A stretch of DNA of 64,000 nucleotides from Oceanobacillus jeddahensis. GTDB taxonomy: Bacteria; Bacillota; Bacilli; Bacillales; Amphibacillaceae. Positions 53,934 to 63,998 of this stretch are shown in pieces; the stretch's first letter is position 1, and each line of letters begins with the position of its first letter. A model generated the notes under the pieces. It was given only the letters and a program-made list of their open reading frames with translations, ran no database searches and had not been told where the DNA came from. The stretch lies in contig NZ_CCDM010000001.1 of the NCBI RefSeq assembly GCF_000750635.1, positions 1,674,001 to 1,738,000 on the forward strand. Reading direction: 5' to 3'. Both the position numbers and the translations under genes were made by a program.

Positions 53934-53945
53934 TGTTAACCTCCT

Positions 53946-54932
53946 TTATTCCCCGATGATCTGCTCAGCATATTCTGTATTGACGAGATCTTCATATGGC
54001 GCATCCCCTGGAAGTTCACCGGCTTCATCCATAATATCTTTTAAATTTTCCCATGCTTCTTCTTCCAGTACTGGAGAAGTTGCAAACGATCCCTGTTGTT
54101 TGTAGCGATCGATGGCATTGGCGAGCATTTCTACATCGGTGTCTTCAAAGTAAGGCTCCACCACCTTGGCGATTTCTTCGGAGTCTGTTTCCTGCACCCA
54201 TTGTTGAGCTTTATAAATTGCTCTTGTAAAGGCTTCAACCGTTTCCTCTTCTTCATCCAGGAAGCTTTGTTTTGCCATGAAGACAGTGTATGGGACTTTC
54301 CCGGATTCTTCACCGAAAGAGGCAACAATCTCGCCTTGGCCATTTGCTTCAAAAACACTTGCTGTTGGTTCGAACAGCTGGACATATTCATAATCACCGC
54401 TGGCAAAAGCTCCTGGAATGTTTGCGAAATCAATATTCTGAACTAAATTTAAATCTTCATGCGGGTTAATATCATGCTGTTTTAAAACATATTCACCAAC
54501 CATCTGCGGCATTCCGCCAACACGTTGACCGAGAAATTGACTGTCACGTAAATCATCCCACTCAAAGTTTTCATCTGCTTCTTTCGCTACTAAAAAGGTT
54601 CCGTCCGTTTGGGTCAACTGTGCAAAATTCACAGCGTAATCTCTGGAATCCTGGGCATAGACATAGATAGACGTTTCTGAACCAACTAACGCAATATCTG
54701 CGCTGTCAGACAGGAGGGCAGTCATTGTTGTATCTCCGCCCCAAGTGGTTTGCAGATCAACTTCCAATCCCTCTTCTTCAAAAAAACCTTTTTCTAAAGC
54801 AACATATTGAGGCGCATAAAAAATAGATCGTGTCACTTCTGCAAGGTCTATTTGAGTTACTTTATTTTGATTACAAGCACTGATGAGGAGAAGAGAGCTT
54901 ATCAATAAAATGAAACAAGAAAGCTTTCTCAT
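53946..54932 (-). CDS. ytlA: Substrate-binding lipoprotein YtlA (NMT1/THI5-like)
   Basis: 328 residues from ATG 54932 (AGAAAGGAAG upstream). Lipobox SLLLISAC (Cys20), then the NMT1/THI5-like periplasmic binding fold: SIFYAPQYVALEKGFFEEEGLEV, LVGSETSIYVYAQ, FEPTASVF. Ligand probably a pyrimidine or sulfonate compound; B. subtilis YtlA is unresolved. First gene of ytlA-C-D; a terminator separates it from pckA. Confidence 0.87.
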   Translation of the reverse strand: MRKLSCFILLISSLLLISACNQNKVTQIDLAEVTRSIFYAPQYVALEKGFFEEEGLEVDLQTTWGGDTTMTALLSDSADIALVGSETSIYVYAQDSRDYAVNFAQLTQTDGTFLVAKEADENFEWDDLRDSQFLGQRVGGMPQMVGEYVLKQHDINPHEDLNLVQNIDFANIPGAFASGDYEYVQLFEPTASVFEANGQGEIVASFGEESGKVPYTVFMAKQSFLDEEEETVEAFTRAIYKAQQWVQETDSEEIAKVVEPYFEDTDVEMLANAIDRYKQQGSFATSPVLEEEAWENLKDIMDEAGELPGDAPYEDLVNTEYAEQIIGE

Positions 54933-55047
54933 TTCTATCTTCCTTTCTCTAAAAAACTGTTCTTGAACATCTTCTATAAATATATGATCAGCCGGATGAT
55001 TGTGTGAATGCCTAGAAGGGGAGATGGAGTAGTGGATAATTATATAG

Positions 55048-55094
55048 AAAAACCCCTGTGTATCGCCTGGAGCACGATGCATAGGGGTTTTTAT
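55048..55094 (-). terminator. Terminator of pckA
   Basis: AAAAACCCCT-TG-ATCG / CGAT-CA-AGGGGTTTTT long stem. A second small hairpin AAAGGATA/TATCCTTT is at 55103-55137, nearer the stop. Confidence 0.85.
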
Positions 55095-55152
55095 CGTGAA
55101 AAAAGGATAAACTCAAAAATAGGAGTCTATCCTTTAATAAAGAAGTGTGTAA

Positions 55153-56739
55153 TTATACAGGCCGGTACACCGGTCCTGCCTGCTGAATTGCTTCACTGAC
55201 TTCCGTAAATTTCTCGAAATTCATATGGAATTTACCGGCTAATTTTTTTGCTTCAATTTCATAGCTTTCCTTATCCTCCCAAGCATTTTTCGGGACAAGG
55301 ACTTCATCTGGAACACCTGGAATTGATTTTGGAATCGACAGTCCAAAAATTTCATCTGTCGTCGTCTCCACATCGTTTAGTTCCCCGATTAAAGCGGAAT
55401 GAACCATTGCCCGTGTATAGGATAGCTTCATTCTGCTTCCGACACCATAGGAGCCGCCGGTCCAGCCGGTGTTAATAAGAAATACATTTGCATCAAATTT
55501 ATCAATTTTTTCTCCAAGCATTTCTGCATAGACAGATGGATTTAACGGTAAAAATGGAGAACCAAAACATGCTGAGAATGTTGCTACGGGTTTGGTCACA
55601 CCACGTTCTGTTCCTGCTAATTTACTCGTATACCCACTTAAGAAATGGTACATTGCTTGTTCTTTTGTCAATTTACTAATTGGAGGCAGTGTACCGGAAG
55701 CATCTGCAGTCAAGAATATAATTGTATTTGGATGTCCAGCTACACTTGGCTCTAAACTATTATCAATGTTTTCTAATGGGTAAGCAGCCCGTGTGTTTTC
55801 TGTTAACGACGTATCATCATAATCTGGCACGCGTGTATTTTCATCCAATACTACATTTTCTAAGACAGATCCATAGCGGATCGCATCAAAAATTTGCGGT
55901 TCTTTTTCTGCAGATAAATTGATGCATTTCGCGTAACAGCCGCCTTCAATGTTAAATACACCATCGTCACTCCAGCCATGTTCGTCATCACCGATTAATC
56001 TTCTGTCGACATCAGCTGAAAGTGTGGTTTTTCCAGTTCCGGATAAGCCAAAAAACAAAGCGACATCGCCATCTTCTCCTACATTAGATGAGCAATGCAT
56101 GGAAAGAACATCTTGCTCAGGAAGCAGGAAATTAGCTACGGAAAAGATGGATTTTTTAATCTCACCTGCATATTCCGTTCCTCCAATAAGCACAATACGC
56201 TGTTCAAAAGAAATGAAAACAAATGCTTCTGAATTTGTGCCGTCTACGTCAGGATCTGCTTTAAATCCAGGAGCAGAGATTACTGTAAAATCAACTTCAT
56301 GTAATTTTTCCAGCTCTTTTTCAATAGGAATAAATAATTGTCTTGCGAATAAATTATGCCAGGCATATTCATTAATTACTTGAATAGGCAGTTTGTATTT
56401 TTCATCAGCACCAGCATAAGCTTGAAGATGAAAGATCTCTTCTTTGCTGTCTAAATATGCAATTACTTTGTCAAGCAATTGATTGAATGTATCTTCTTCA
56501 ATGGACTGATTGACATTTCCCCAATCTACCTTATCCGTGGATAAAGCATCTTTTACAATAAATTTATCTCTTGGAGAACGCCCCGTATATTTTCCGGTAG
56601 TGGCACGGACTGCACCAGTTGCTGTCAATTTTGCTTCATCTCGATGAATAATTTTTTCGATAAGCTGGCCAACAGAATAGTTACTATAAATATTTGTTGA
56701 AGTGAACTCCTCCAAAATACTTCTCCGCAATATTTTCAT
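55153..56739 (-). CDS. pckA: Phosphoenolpyruvate carboxykinase (ATP)
   Basis: 528 residues from ATG 56739, close to B. subtilis PckA (527). ATP-binding [15 protein letters not shown], metal/[24 protein letters not shown] region, and [21 protein letters not shown]. Converts oxaloacetate to PEP (gluconeogenesis). SD AAAGGAG is 14 nt before the ATG, longer than usual. Divergent from S-box-metK. Confidence 0.93.
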   Translation of the reverse strand: MKILRRSILEEFTSTNIYSNYSVGQLIEKIIHRDEAKLTATGAVRATTGKYTGRSPRDKFIVKDALSTDKVDWGNVNQSIEEDTFNQLLDKVIAYLDSKEEIFHLQAYAGADEKYKLPIQVINEYAWHNLFARQLFIPIEKELEKLHEVDFTVISAPGFKADPDVDGTNSEAFVFISFEQRIVLIGGTEYAGEIKKSIFSVANFLLPEQDVLSMHCSSNVGEDGDVALFFGLSGTGKTTLSADVDRRLIGDDEHGWSDDGVFNIEGGCYAKCINLSAEKEPQIFDAIRYGSVLENVVLDENTRVPDYDDTSLTENTRAAYPLENIDNSLEPSVAGHPNTIIFLTADASGTLPPISKLTKEQAMYHFLSGYTSKLAGTERGVTKPVATFSACFGSPFLPLNPSVYAEMLGEKIDKFDANVFLINTGWTGGSYGVGSRMKLSYTRAMVHSALIGELNDVETTTDEIFGLSIPKSIPGVPDEVLVPKNAWEDKESYEIEAKKLAGKFHMNFEKFTEVSEAIQQAGPVYRPV

Positions 56740-56802
56740 AAAACAATTATTCACTCCTTTTAATGATGTAGAATTAATTATATCCTTAAAATTATGTTTA
56801 TT

Positions 56803-56830
56803 AGTATAACACATTAAATAAAATAGTCCA
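56803..56830 (-). promoter_or_regulatory. Candidate promoter of pckA
   Basis: On the minus strand TGGACT and TATACT with 16 nt between them; the -10 is good and the -35 moderate. Confidence 0.5.
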
Positions 56831-56877
56831 TACTAATTTATGAAAAATTATTTTTTATGCTACAAATGATAATTATC

Positions 56878-56906
56878 TTGACAGGAGCGGCTTGTTTCGT
56901 TAATCT
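56878..56906 (+). promoter_or_regulatory. Promoter of the S-box-metK unit
   Basis: TTGACA and TAATCT separated by 17 nt, just before the SAM riboswitch. Confidence 0.8.
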
Positions 56907-56922
56907 AATTAATGAACGGATA

Positions 56923-57028
56923 CTCTTATTCAGAGATGGTGGAGGGACAGCCCCGATGAAGCCCAGCAACCTCACGTAACGTGAAAGGTGCTAACCTGAT
57001 GCAAGGATCATTCCTTGAACAATAAGAG
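56923..57028 (+). ncRNA. SAM-I riboswitch (S-box)
   Basis: P1 CTCTTATT pairs with AATAAGAG; core blocks GGTGGAGGGACAGCCC, CGATGAAGCCCAGCAACC, GAAAGGTGCTAACCTGATGCAAGG. The 3' P1 arm overlaps an alternative pairing with CCTTTCCTC that opposes the terminator. Confidence 0.96.
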
Positions 57029-57047
57029 AGAAAGGCCAATACGTTTC

Positions 57048-57082
57048 CCTTTCCTCATGTATTTTGAAGGAGAGGTTTTTTT
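57048..57082 (+). terminator. S-box-controlled terminator
   Basis: CCTTTCC/GGAGAGG with one G-U pair, then TTTTTTTATTTTT. Confidence 0.8.
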
Positions 57083-57091
57083 ATTTTTAGG

Positions 57092-57141
57092 AGACTTTTT
57101 AAATATCCTTTTTACGAGGTTTTTGAACATCCTCTAAAAAT
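57092..57141. repeat. GTTCAAAAAG repeat family 3 (copy before metK)
   Basis: GACTTTTTAAATATCC...TTTTTGAACATCCTCTAAAAATG, right arm well kept, left arm changed. Confidence 0.45.
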
Positions 57142-57220
57142 GAAAGCACATTGGGTGGAATGATAAATAAACATTGAAATAGAGTTCCGTAACACAAATG
57201 GAAAAGGGGAGTTTAGCCTT

Positions 57221-58420
57221 ATGGCTGCAAATCGTCGTTTATTTACTTCTGAATCAGTTACTGAAGGACATCCGGATAAAATGTCTGACCAGATTTCAGA
57301 CGCAATTCTGGATGAGATCCTATCGAAAGATCCGAATGCCCGGGTTGCTTGTGAAACAACCGTTACAACTGGAATAGTTTTAGTTGCAGGAGAGATTTCT
57401 ACGAGTACATATGTAGATATTCCGGCAATTGTACGTGAAACGGTAAAGGGAATTGGATATACACGTGCAAAATATGGCTTTGATTCAGAAACGTGTGCTG
57501 TATTAACTGCTATTGATGAACAATCTCCTGATATTGCCGGCGGTGTGGATGTCGCTTTAGAAGCAAGACAAGGGCAGGAGAGTGAAGAAGAAATTGAGGC
57601 TATTGGAGCAGGTGACCAGGGATTAATGTTTGGTTATGCATGCAATGAAACAGAGGAGCTTATGCCTCTGCCGATTTCTTTAGCACACCGTTTATCAAGA
57701 AGATTAGCAGATGTTCGGAAAGAAAAGATTGTTGGCTACCTGCGACCAGATGGAAAAACACAGGTAACTATTGAATATGGTGAAAATGATCAGCCGTTAC
57801 GTGTGGATACCATTGTGATCTCCACACAGCACCATCCAGATATTACAAATGAACAAATTGAAGCGGATGTTATCAAGCATGTTGTGGAAGAAGTTGTTCC
57901 AAGTGAATTATTGGATGAAAAAACAAAATACTTTATTAATCCGACTGGACGCTTTGTATTAGGTGGACCACAAGGGGATGTTGGATTGACAGGAAGAAAA
58001 ATCATTGTAGACACATACGGTGGTTATGCAAGACATGGTGGCGGTGCTTTTAGTGGGAAAGATGCAACCAAAGTAGATCGTTCTGCTGCTTATGCTGCCC
58101 GCTATGTTGCTAAAAATATCGTCGCTGCAGGACTTGCTGATTCATGTGAAGTTCAATTAGCATATGCTATTGGTGTGGCGCAGCCTGTCTCTATCTCTAT
58201 TAATACATTTGGTACAGGTGAGGTTAGTGAAGAAAAACTGGTTGAAGCAGTACGAGAGCTGTTTGATTTACGGCCGGCAGGCATTATCCGGATGCTCGAC
58301 CTGAAAAGACCGATCTTTAAAAATACAGCTGCTTATGGTCATTTTGGACGTACAGATATTTCATTCCCGTGGGAAAAAACTGATAAAGTAGAAGAATTAA
58401 AAGCATTAACGATACAATAA
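57221..58420 (+). CDS. metK: S-adenosylmethionine synthetase
   Basis: 399 residues. Motifs: [30 protein letters not shown], and the signature [17 protein letters not shown]. Makes SAM from methionine and ATP; controlled by the SAM riboswitch upstream (transcription terminated when SAM is abundant). AAAAGGGGAG SD. Ends in a bidirectional terminator. Confidence 0.97.
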   Translation: MAANRRLFTSESVTEGHPDKMSDQISDAILDEILSKDPNARVACETTVTTGIVLVAGEISTSTYVDIPAIVRETVKGIGYTRAKYGFDSETCAVLTAIDEQSPDIAGGVDVALEARQGQESEEEIEAIGAGDQGLMFGYACNETEELMPLPISLAHRLSRRLADVRKEKIVGYLRPDGKTQVTIEYGENDQPLRVDTIVISTQHHPDITNEQIEADVIKHVVEEVVPSELLDEKTKYFINPTGRFVLGGPQGDVGLTGRKIIVDTYGGYARHGGGAFSGKDATKVDRSAAYAARYVAKNIVAAGLADSCEVQLAYAIGVAQPVSISINTFGTGEVSEEKLVEAVRELFDLRPAGIIRMLDLKRPIFKNTAAYGHFGRTDISFPWEKTDKVEELKALTIQ

Positions 58421-58457
58421 AAAAACGTCAGGTGTCTAAGGGATGCCTGACGTTTTT
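58421..58457. terminator. Bidirectional terminator between metK and ytoA
   Basis: AAAAACGTCAGG/CCTGACGTTTTT. Confidence 0.92.
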
Positions 58458-58482
58458 TTACATATGAAAAATAAATCTGAAT

Positions 58483-59010
58483 CTATTTATTTGAATGGAC
58501 AGATTGTTCCTTTAAATAATATTGCCCTTTTTCTACATACGATTTGCGGATGCGCTCCATTTCTTGAAAGTCATCATCTGTTAATTCACGGACAACTTTA
58601 GCTGGTCTGCCCATTGCCAATGTTTTAGGCGGTATTTTTTTCCCTGGAGGCACCAGACTTCCAGCTCCAATGAAGGCATGTTCACCAATTTCTGCACCGT
58701 CTAAAATAATCGATCCCATCCCGATAAGCGCATGATGGCGTATGATAGCAGAATGTAAGGTCACTTGATGCCCGACAGTTACATCGTCTTCAAGAATTAA
58801 CGGCATATTCGGGCTTTGATGCAGCATAGAAAGATCCTGGACGTTTGTTCGTTTTCCAATTTTCGTAGGTGCGATGTCGCCGCGAATAACAGTATGAAAC
58901 CAAATACTTGCTTCTGCTTCAATTGTCACATCACCATTAATGACAGCGTTTTTAGCAATAAATGCTGTCGAATCAATAGACGGGCTGACACCTTTATAAG
59001 ATTCAATCAT
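58483..59010 (-). CDS. ytoA: Gamma-carbonic-anhydrase-like hexapeptide protein YtoA
   Basis: 175 residues with left-handed beta-helix repeats ([LIV]GxxxxI pattern from about 10 to 145). Zinc His candidates His82-area (LHQSPN), His92-His97 (VGHQVTLH). Gamma-CA/PaaY-type; enzymatic activity unproven for such proteins. TTGGAGG before the ATG. The following 505 nt (59011-59515) contain no convincing gene, one hairpin TTATTCCAG/CTGGAATAA (59349-59373), and a 44-codon open stretch (59260-59394) without a good start. Confidence 0.87.
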   Translation of the reverse strand: MIESYKGVSPSIDSTAFIAKNAVINGDVTIEAEASIWFHTVIRGDIAPTKIGKRTNVQDLSMLHQSPNMPLILEDDVTVGHQVTLHSAIIRHHALIGMGSIILDGAEIGEHAFIGAGSLVPPGKKIPPKTLAMGRPAKVVRELTDDDFQEMERIRKSYVEKGQYYLKEQSVHSNK

Positions 59011-59515
59011 CGTTATTCCTCCAACTTAACTATTAATAATGAAAGTATATCAAAGGAATTATTATTCGAAAAGATACCCAAGGTTTTTAAAGTTTCCCGC
59101 CATTTTAAAGAATGGAGCATTTGTTTAAATTGCATTTTTCCATCTGTAGGCATATATTCTAGCTCTTTTATTTAATATGAATAATAAGTTTGAATGTATA
59201 TTTATTTCTTTTTATCCTCTACAGATACGAATCTTTTTATGGTAGAATAAATAAGCTAGTTACTTAATGATAGCAAATATAAAGAGATAAACGCTATTCA
59301 AGGAAATTCCGTATTGTTAAATGAAACTGACAATGGAGGAGTAACAGTTATTCCAGTCACTGCTGGAATAAGCAATTGTATAAATCTGTTTTAGTCTATG
59401 GATGCTGAACGAGCCATACATACAAGCGAACTTTTACAGAGAGAAATTTATTAAAATGAAGTTTTGCATGTGATGAAAAAAACTGATTTATCGTTAAAAA
59501 TGGGGTTGTACTTTC

Positions 59516-59905
59516 ATGTTGATTCAAATTGTAATAGGGATTTTATTTTTTATTGGTGTCTATATACTGATAAGTGATGAAGAAAAATGGCTGCGGCTGA
59601 CAACGTATAGTTATTTTATTTTGTTAACCATTATTTTTGTGATCGGGTATATTAATCAGTTAAATAATCTGCAAGAGCCTGAACTGTTCGATATCTCTGC
59701 TCTGCGTAATTGGATTTACTTATTTGGTTATTTATATTCGGTTCCGATCATGATTGTATCAGCATATATTTGGATTCCTTATCCCAAAAAGTATAAGACA
59801 TTACGGTCCCGTGTGCTTATGATTTCTCTTATTGTATTTATTATCATGACAGCTGGACATTTCTTAAATTTATTTTTCCGGTTATTATTTTTAGGAATTG
59901 CATAA
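59516..59905 (+). CDS. Four-helix membrane protein, unknown
   Basis: 129 residues with four predicted helices (about 3-20, 28-46, 65-87, 99-128). No recognisable motif. Start ATG 59516 has AATGGGGTTG ten bases upstream. Convergent with mnmM, sharing a terminator. Confidence 0.6.
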   Translation: MLIQIVIGILFFIGVYILISDEEKWLRLTTYSYFILLTIIFVIGYINQLNNLQEPELFDISALRNWIYLFGYLYSVPIMIVSAYIWIPYPKKYKTLRSRVLMISLIVFIIMTAGHFLNLFFRLLFLGIA

Positions 59906-59906
59906 G

Positions 59907-59943
59907 AAACGCTCTCTTAACATTTAGGAGCGTTTCTTTTTTT
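59907..59943. terminator. Terminator between the membrane gene and mnmM
   Basis: AGAAACGCTC/GAGCGTTTCT, 10 bp, then TTTTTTT. Confidence 0.88.
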
Positions 59944-60490
59944 CGATAGCGATTAAAAATGGCGATTGATTTTGCTGATTAATAAATTTGTATTGAAGCA
60001 CTTGATATGCTTTTTGGTCTAATTGAGAAGTATAAGAAAGAACAGCATCTTTTTCTTCCTCGCCGCCCGGGTGCCCATAATAAATAACCAGGATAACCAG
60101 CCCGTTTGGTTTTAATCTTTCTAATACAGCTTCGATCGCTGCTAATGTAGAAGGGGCTTTGGTAACAATTGATTTATCACTTTTTGGTAAATACCCAAGG
60201 TTGAAAATAGCTCCGTCAAAAAAGTCTTCTTCGATATAGTTAAGTAAACTCTCATGACTATCTTGAATGAGGGATACATTCTGGCAGTTGTGTTCTTGAA
60301 GCTTTTCTTTTGTTTTTTGAATCGCCTGTTCCTGAATGTCAAATCCATATACCTTGCCGGAGGGTCCTACTGTCCGGCTCAACAATAAGGTATCATTACC
60401 ATTTCCGCAGGTTGCGTCAATGGCAACATCTCCTTCTTCCAGGCTTTCTTTTAACAGTTCATGTGCACAGGTTAAAACATTTAATAGCAT
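59924..60490 (-). CDS. mnmM: tRNA 5-aminomethyl-2-thiouridine methyltransferase
   Basis: 188 residues from ATG 60490 (AAGGAG eight nt upstream). Class I SAM-methyltransferase: VAIDATCGNGNDTLLLSR (SAM loop) and FNLGYLPKSDKS (catalytic NLGYLP-type motif). YtqB of B. subtilis is MnmM, methylating nm5s2U to mnm5s2U in tRNA (from memory of the literature). The frame runs to 60694, but that part contains a family 1 repeat and is not coding. Confidence 0.88.
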   Translation of the reverse strand: MLLNVLTCAHELLKESLEEGDVAIDATCGNGNDTLLLSRTVGPSGKVYGFDIQEQAIQKTKEKLQEHNCQNVSLIQDSHESLLNYIEEDFFDGAIFNLGYLPKSDKSIVTKAPSTLAAIEAVLERLKPNGLVILVIYYGHPGGEEEKDAVLSYTSQLDQKAYQVLQYKFINQQNQSPFLIAIEKKKRS

Positions 60491-60620
60491 GCTGCTGTCT
60501 CCTTGTCTATTTTTCCAATTTGGGTATGGTACGTTTCTTGCTTTATTATAACAAGAAAAGTGGTACAATGTTTGTTGCAACTTAATTTTTGATAGAACCT
60601 CAACCGATGAAAGTTTTACA

Positions 60621-60676
60621 TTATAAAACGAAACTTCATTCAGTGGGAGTTTTACGGGCGGTTCTCCGTGATAAAT
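60621..60676 (-). repeat. Hairpin repeat family 1, short form (copy G)
   Basis: Minus-strand reading: TTTATCACGGAGAACCGCCCGTAAAACTCCCACTGAATGAAGTTTCGTTTTAT. The left end joins directly to the right end at CTCCC, the shared pentamer, so the central hairpin is missing, giving a 55-bp unit. Confidence 0.85.
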
Positions 60677-60888
60677 TTTTCCCGAAACAATCATTAATAC
60701 GATTAAATTATATTTTTACATAAATACGGTTTCCAATTATGAAAATAAGTGTATACTAAGAATAAGATAGCCTTTGGCTGAAATCTTACTTACTATATAA
60801 GTGCTGTTATGGCTTATGTAGTATAGGTATATGGGATTTTACAAAGCAGACTAAGCTCTTTAAGGGGAAGTCAAGTTTTCGAAGCAGC

Positions 60889-60917
60889 TTGACACGGAAT
60901 ATTTATTTCATTATAAT
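60889..60917 (+). promoter_or_regulatory. Consensus sigma-A promoter of leuS
   Basis: TTGACA-17 nt-TATAAT, a perfect match. An inverted repeat GTCAAG (60870-60875) / CTTGAC (60888-60893) overlaps the -35. Confidence 0.9.
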
Positions 60918-60923
60918 TCCAAT

Positions 60924-61180
60924 ATCTATCATAAAATGAAAGACGATGAAAAAGGACTAGTAATAGGTTATATCAGTTCTAGAGAAGCAGTGGATGGTGC
61001 AAACTGTTACTGATAAACGTGTGAACTCACCTTTTTAGTTTGCAGTAGTGAAAAAAGTAACTGCTGTCGTTTCATCAACGTTATCGATGTCAAGCGAACG
61101 CTATATGCGTTAATTTGGGTGGTACCGCGGGAATAAAATCACAGCTTCTCGTCCCTTTGTTGGGATGAGTGGCTTTTTTT
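60924..61180 (+). ncRNA. Leucine T-box leader
   Basis: T-box sequence TGGGTGGTACCGCGGG at 61116-61131; stem I with GTGTGAACTCACC, placing specifier CTC (Leu) at 61026-61028. Terminator CTCGTCCC/GGGATGAG with T run (61148-61179). Uncharged tRNA-Leu favours antitermination and leuS expression. Confidence 0.95.
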
Positions 61181-61271
61181 GTACCTAATTTTACCAAAGT
61201 AAAGTTAGGATAGAAGTTCGTGTCGTATGTGATTGACGATACAAGAGTTATGAAGGAAAGGAAGGATTGCG

Positions 61272-63686
61272 ATGAGTTTTCAGCATAAGGAAATCGAAAA
61301 AAAATGGCAAAAATATTGGGATAATCATCAAACATTCAAAACAAATACATTTTCTAATAAAGAAAAATTTTATGCACTTGATATGTTTCCTTATCCATCT
61401 GGTCAGGGCTTGCACGTTGGGCACCCGGAAGGATATACAGCAACAGATATTTTAGCCAGAATGAAAAGAATGCAGGGATATGAGGTCATGCATCCGATGG
61501 GATGGGATGCTTTTGGACTTCCGGCAGAGCAATACGCCATTGATACAGGTAACAGTCCCAAGGAATTTACAGAAGCTAATATTCAAACCTTTAAGAGACA
61601 GATTAAAGAGCTTGGTTTTTCTTATGATTGGGACAGAGAAATTAATACAACAGACCCTGATTATTATAAGTGGACACAGTGGATTTTCAAAAAGCTTTAT
61701 GAAAATGATCTGGCTTATATGGATGAAGTAGCTGTCAACTGGTGTCCTGCTCTTGGAACAGTTCTTGCGAATGAAGAAGTTATTGATGGAAAGAGTGAAC
61801 GTGGAGGACATCCGGTAGTTCGTAAACCAATGAAACAATGGATGCTTAAAATAACGGCATATGCAGATCGGCTGCTTTCTGATTTGGAAGAATTGGATTG
61901 GCCGGAAAGCCTGAAGGAAATGCAGCGTAACTGGATTGGGCGTTCAGAAGGTGCAGAGGTAACGTTTTCTATTGAAGGACATGAGGAAACATTTACTGTA
62001 TTTACAACACGTCCGGATACATTGTTCGGAGCAACGTATGCTGTCATGGCACCAGAACATGAATTTGTTGAAAAAATTACAACAGCAGAACAAAAAGAAG
62101 CAGTGGAAAAATATTTGCATGACGTACAAACCAAGTCTGACTTAGAGCGTACCGATCTTGCCAAAGAAAAAACAGGTGTATTTACAGGAGCTTATGCGAT
62201 TAATCCTGTTAATGAAGAGAAAATGCCGATTTGGGTAGCGGACTATGTATTGATGAGTTATGGAAGTGGCGCAATCATGGCAGTTCCAGGACATGACGAG
62301 CGTGACTATGAATTTGCTTCCGTATTTGACTTGCCGATCAGGGAAGTGGTCGCTGGCGGAAATCTGGAAGAGGAAGCTTATATTGGAGACGGTCCTCATG
62401 TTAATTCTGGATTCTTAGATGGGCTGGATAAAGACGAAGCGATTTCCAAAATGATTGCATGGCTGGAAGAAAACAATAAAGGTACGAAGAAAATTACGTA
62501 CCGTTTGCGCGACTGGCTTTTTGCGAGACAGCGTTATTGGGGAGAGCCGATTCCTATCATTCATTGGGAAGACGGCAGCATGACTGCTGTGCCGGATGAG
62601 GATCTTCCGTTGGAGCTTCCGGAAATGACCGAAATTAAACCGTCGGGAACTGGAGAGTCTCCACTTGCTAATAATGAAGCATGGGTAAATGTTGTAGACC
62701 CGGAAACTGGAATGAAAGGCAGAAGAGAAACGAATACGATGCCGCAATGGGCGGGCAGCTGCTGGTATTTCCTTCGTTATATTGATCCGAATAATACAGA
62801 ACAGCTTGCCGATCCAAAAGCTCTGGAAAAATGGCTGCCAATCGATATTTATATCGGTGGAGCAGAGCATGCCGTGCTTCACCTGCTATATGCACGGTTT
62901 TGGCATAAATTCCTGTATGACATTGGTGTTGTTTCAACGAAAGAGCCATTCCAAAAATTATACAATCAAGGTATGATTCTTGGAGAAGGTAACGAGAAGA
63001 TGAGTAAATCAAAAGGGAATGTTGTAAATCCGGATGATATCATTGCAACTCATGGTGCAGATACGCTAAGGTTGTATGAAATGTTCATGGGACCTTTAGA
63101 TGCTTCCGTTGCCTGGTCTACAAACGGTTTGGATGGCTCACGCCGTTTCTTGGATCGTGTCTGGAGGCTATATATCAATGATGATAATTCATTAACAGAT
63201 AAGATTACAGATGAAGCCGCAACCGAACTGGATAAGGTGTATCATGAAACAGTCAAAAAAGTGACAGAGGACTTTGAAAATCTTCACTTTAATACAGGAA
63301 TTTCACAAATGATGGTATTTGTGAATGAATGTTATAAAGCAGATTCTATTCCGAAAAACTATGCAGAAGGTTTTGTGAAACTTCTTTCTCCAGTTGCACC
63401 GCATATGTGCGAAGAAATTTGGCAAAAACTTGGCAATGAAGACTCTATCAGTTTGGCTGGATGGCCTGCTTACGATGAATCGAAGCTTGTGGAAGAAGAA
63501 GTTGAGGTTGTATTGCAGGTGATGGGCAAGGTACGTGCAAAACTAAGCGTTCCTGCAGGCACTGCAAAAGATGACCTTGAAAAATTGGCTTTAAACCAAG
63601 AAAGTATACAACAATGGCTGGAAGGAAAGACAATTCGAAAAGTAATTGTTGTTCCAGATAAACTTGTTAATGTTGTTGCTAATTAA
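61272..63686 (+). CDS. leuS: Leucyl-tRNA synthetase
   Basis: 804 residues. HIGH-type motif HVGH at residues 48-51 ([16 protein letters not shown]), KMSKSKGN near 576-583, with editing domain between ([19 protein letters not shown]). Attaches Leu to tRNA-Leu. Controlled by the T-box. GAAAGGAAGG SD. A perfect 19-bp stem terminator follows. Confidence 0.97.
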   Translation: MSFQHKEIEKKWQKYWDNHQTFKTNTFSNKEKFYALDMFPYPSGQGLHVGHPEGYTATDILARMKRMQGYEVMHPMGWDAFGLPAEQYAIDTGNSPKEFTEANIQTFKRQIKELGFSYDWDREINTTDPDYYKWTQWIFKKLYENDLAYMDEVAVNWCPALGTVLANEEVIDGKSERGGHPVVRKPMKQWMLKITAYADRLLSDLEELDWPESLKEMQRNWIGRSEGAEVTFSIEGHEETFTVFTTRPDTLFGATYAVMAPEHEFVEKITTAEQKEAVEKYLHDVQTKSDLERTDLAKEKTGVFTGAYAINPVNEEKMPIWVADYVLMSYGSGAIMAVPGHDERDYEFASVFDLPIREVVAGGNLEEEAYIGDGPHVNSGFLDGLDKDEAISKMIAWLEENNKGTKKITYRLRDWLFARQRYWGEPIPIIHWEDGSMTAVPDEDLPLELPEMTEIKPSGTGESPLANNEAWVNVVDPETGMKGRRETNTMPQWAGSCWYFLRYIDPNNTEQLADPKALEKWLPIDIYIGGAEHAVLHLLYARFWHKFLYDIGVVSTKEPFQKLYNQGMILGEGNEKMSKSKGNVVNPDDIIATHGADTLRLYEMFMGPLDASVAWSTNGLDGSRRFLDRVWRLYINDDNSLTDKITDEAATELDKVYHETVKKVTEDFENLHFNTGISQMMVFVNECYKADSIPKNYAEGFVKLLSPVAPHMCEEIWQKLGNEDSISLAGWPAYDESKLVEEEVEVVLQVMGKVRAKLSVPAGTAKDDLEKLALNQESIQQWLEGKTIRKVIVVPDKLVNVVAN

Positions 63687-63705
63687 TTCATTGATTTCCT
63701 AATTA

Positions 63706-63760
63706 AAAACCGGACTATAATCAAAAATCGCTTGGCGGAAATTGATTATAGTCCGGTTTT
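63706..63760. terminator. Terminator after leuS
   Basis: AAAACCGGACTATAATCAA/TTGATTATAGTCCGGTTTT, 19-bp perfect stem. Confidence 0.93.
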
Positions 63761-63785
63761 TTATAATTTCTAAGAACCATAAATA

Positions 63786-63998
63786 TTAGCTGGAAGTATT
63801 ATTTAAACGTGGAAGGTCTGTTTGTAAGTTTGTTTCCAGCAGCATCCATTTATCATCATCATCATACACCCAAATCGACTCCACGGTTCCAATTCCATCT
63901 GCATGATAGGCACCGCTGATTTGCTGAAAGCTCTTAAGACCTTTTTGATTTTCACTGTCTAAGTCAATGATGTCAAAAAAGGCAACCGGGTCAATCAT
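63786..63998 (-). CDS. Small protein, unknown, possibly cut at the window edge
   Basis: 70 residues from the ATG at 63998 as far as visible; the frame may begin beyond the window. Acidic, Asp-rich (DDDDKWML), no signal or membrane helix in the visible part. The family is not recognised. Convergent with leuS and separated by its terminator. Confidence 0.5.
   Translation of the reverse strand: MIDPVAFFDIIDLDSENQKGLKSFQQISGAYHADGIGTVESIWVYDDDDKWMLLETNLQTDLPRLNNTSS

Noticed and set aside
55008..55199. 63-codon plus-strand ORF between ytlA and pckA
   Set aside because: It runs through the pckA terminator stem and into the pckA 3' end, and has no SD.
690..60676. CRISPR array made of the repeated sequences
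   Set aside because: Copies are dispersed over 60 kb, in both orientations and of different lengths, with no regular spacers or cas genes.
60491..60694. N-terminal extension of mnmM
   Set aside because: It would translate a family 1 repeat; the ATG at 60490 has an AAGGAG SD and fits the family start.
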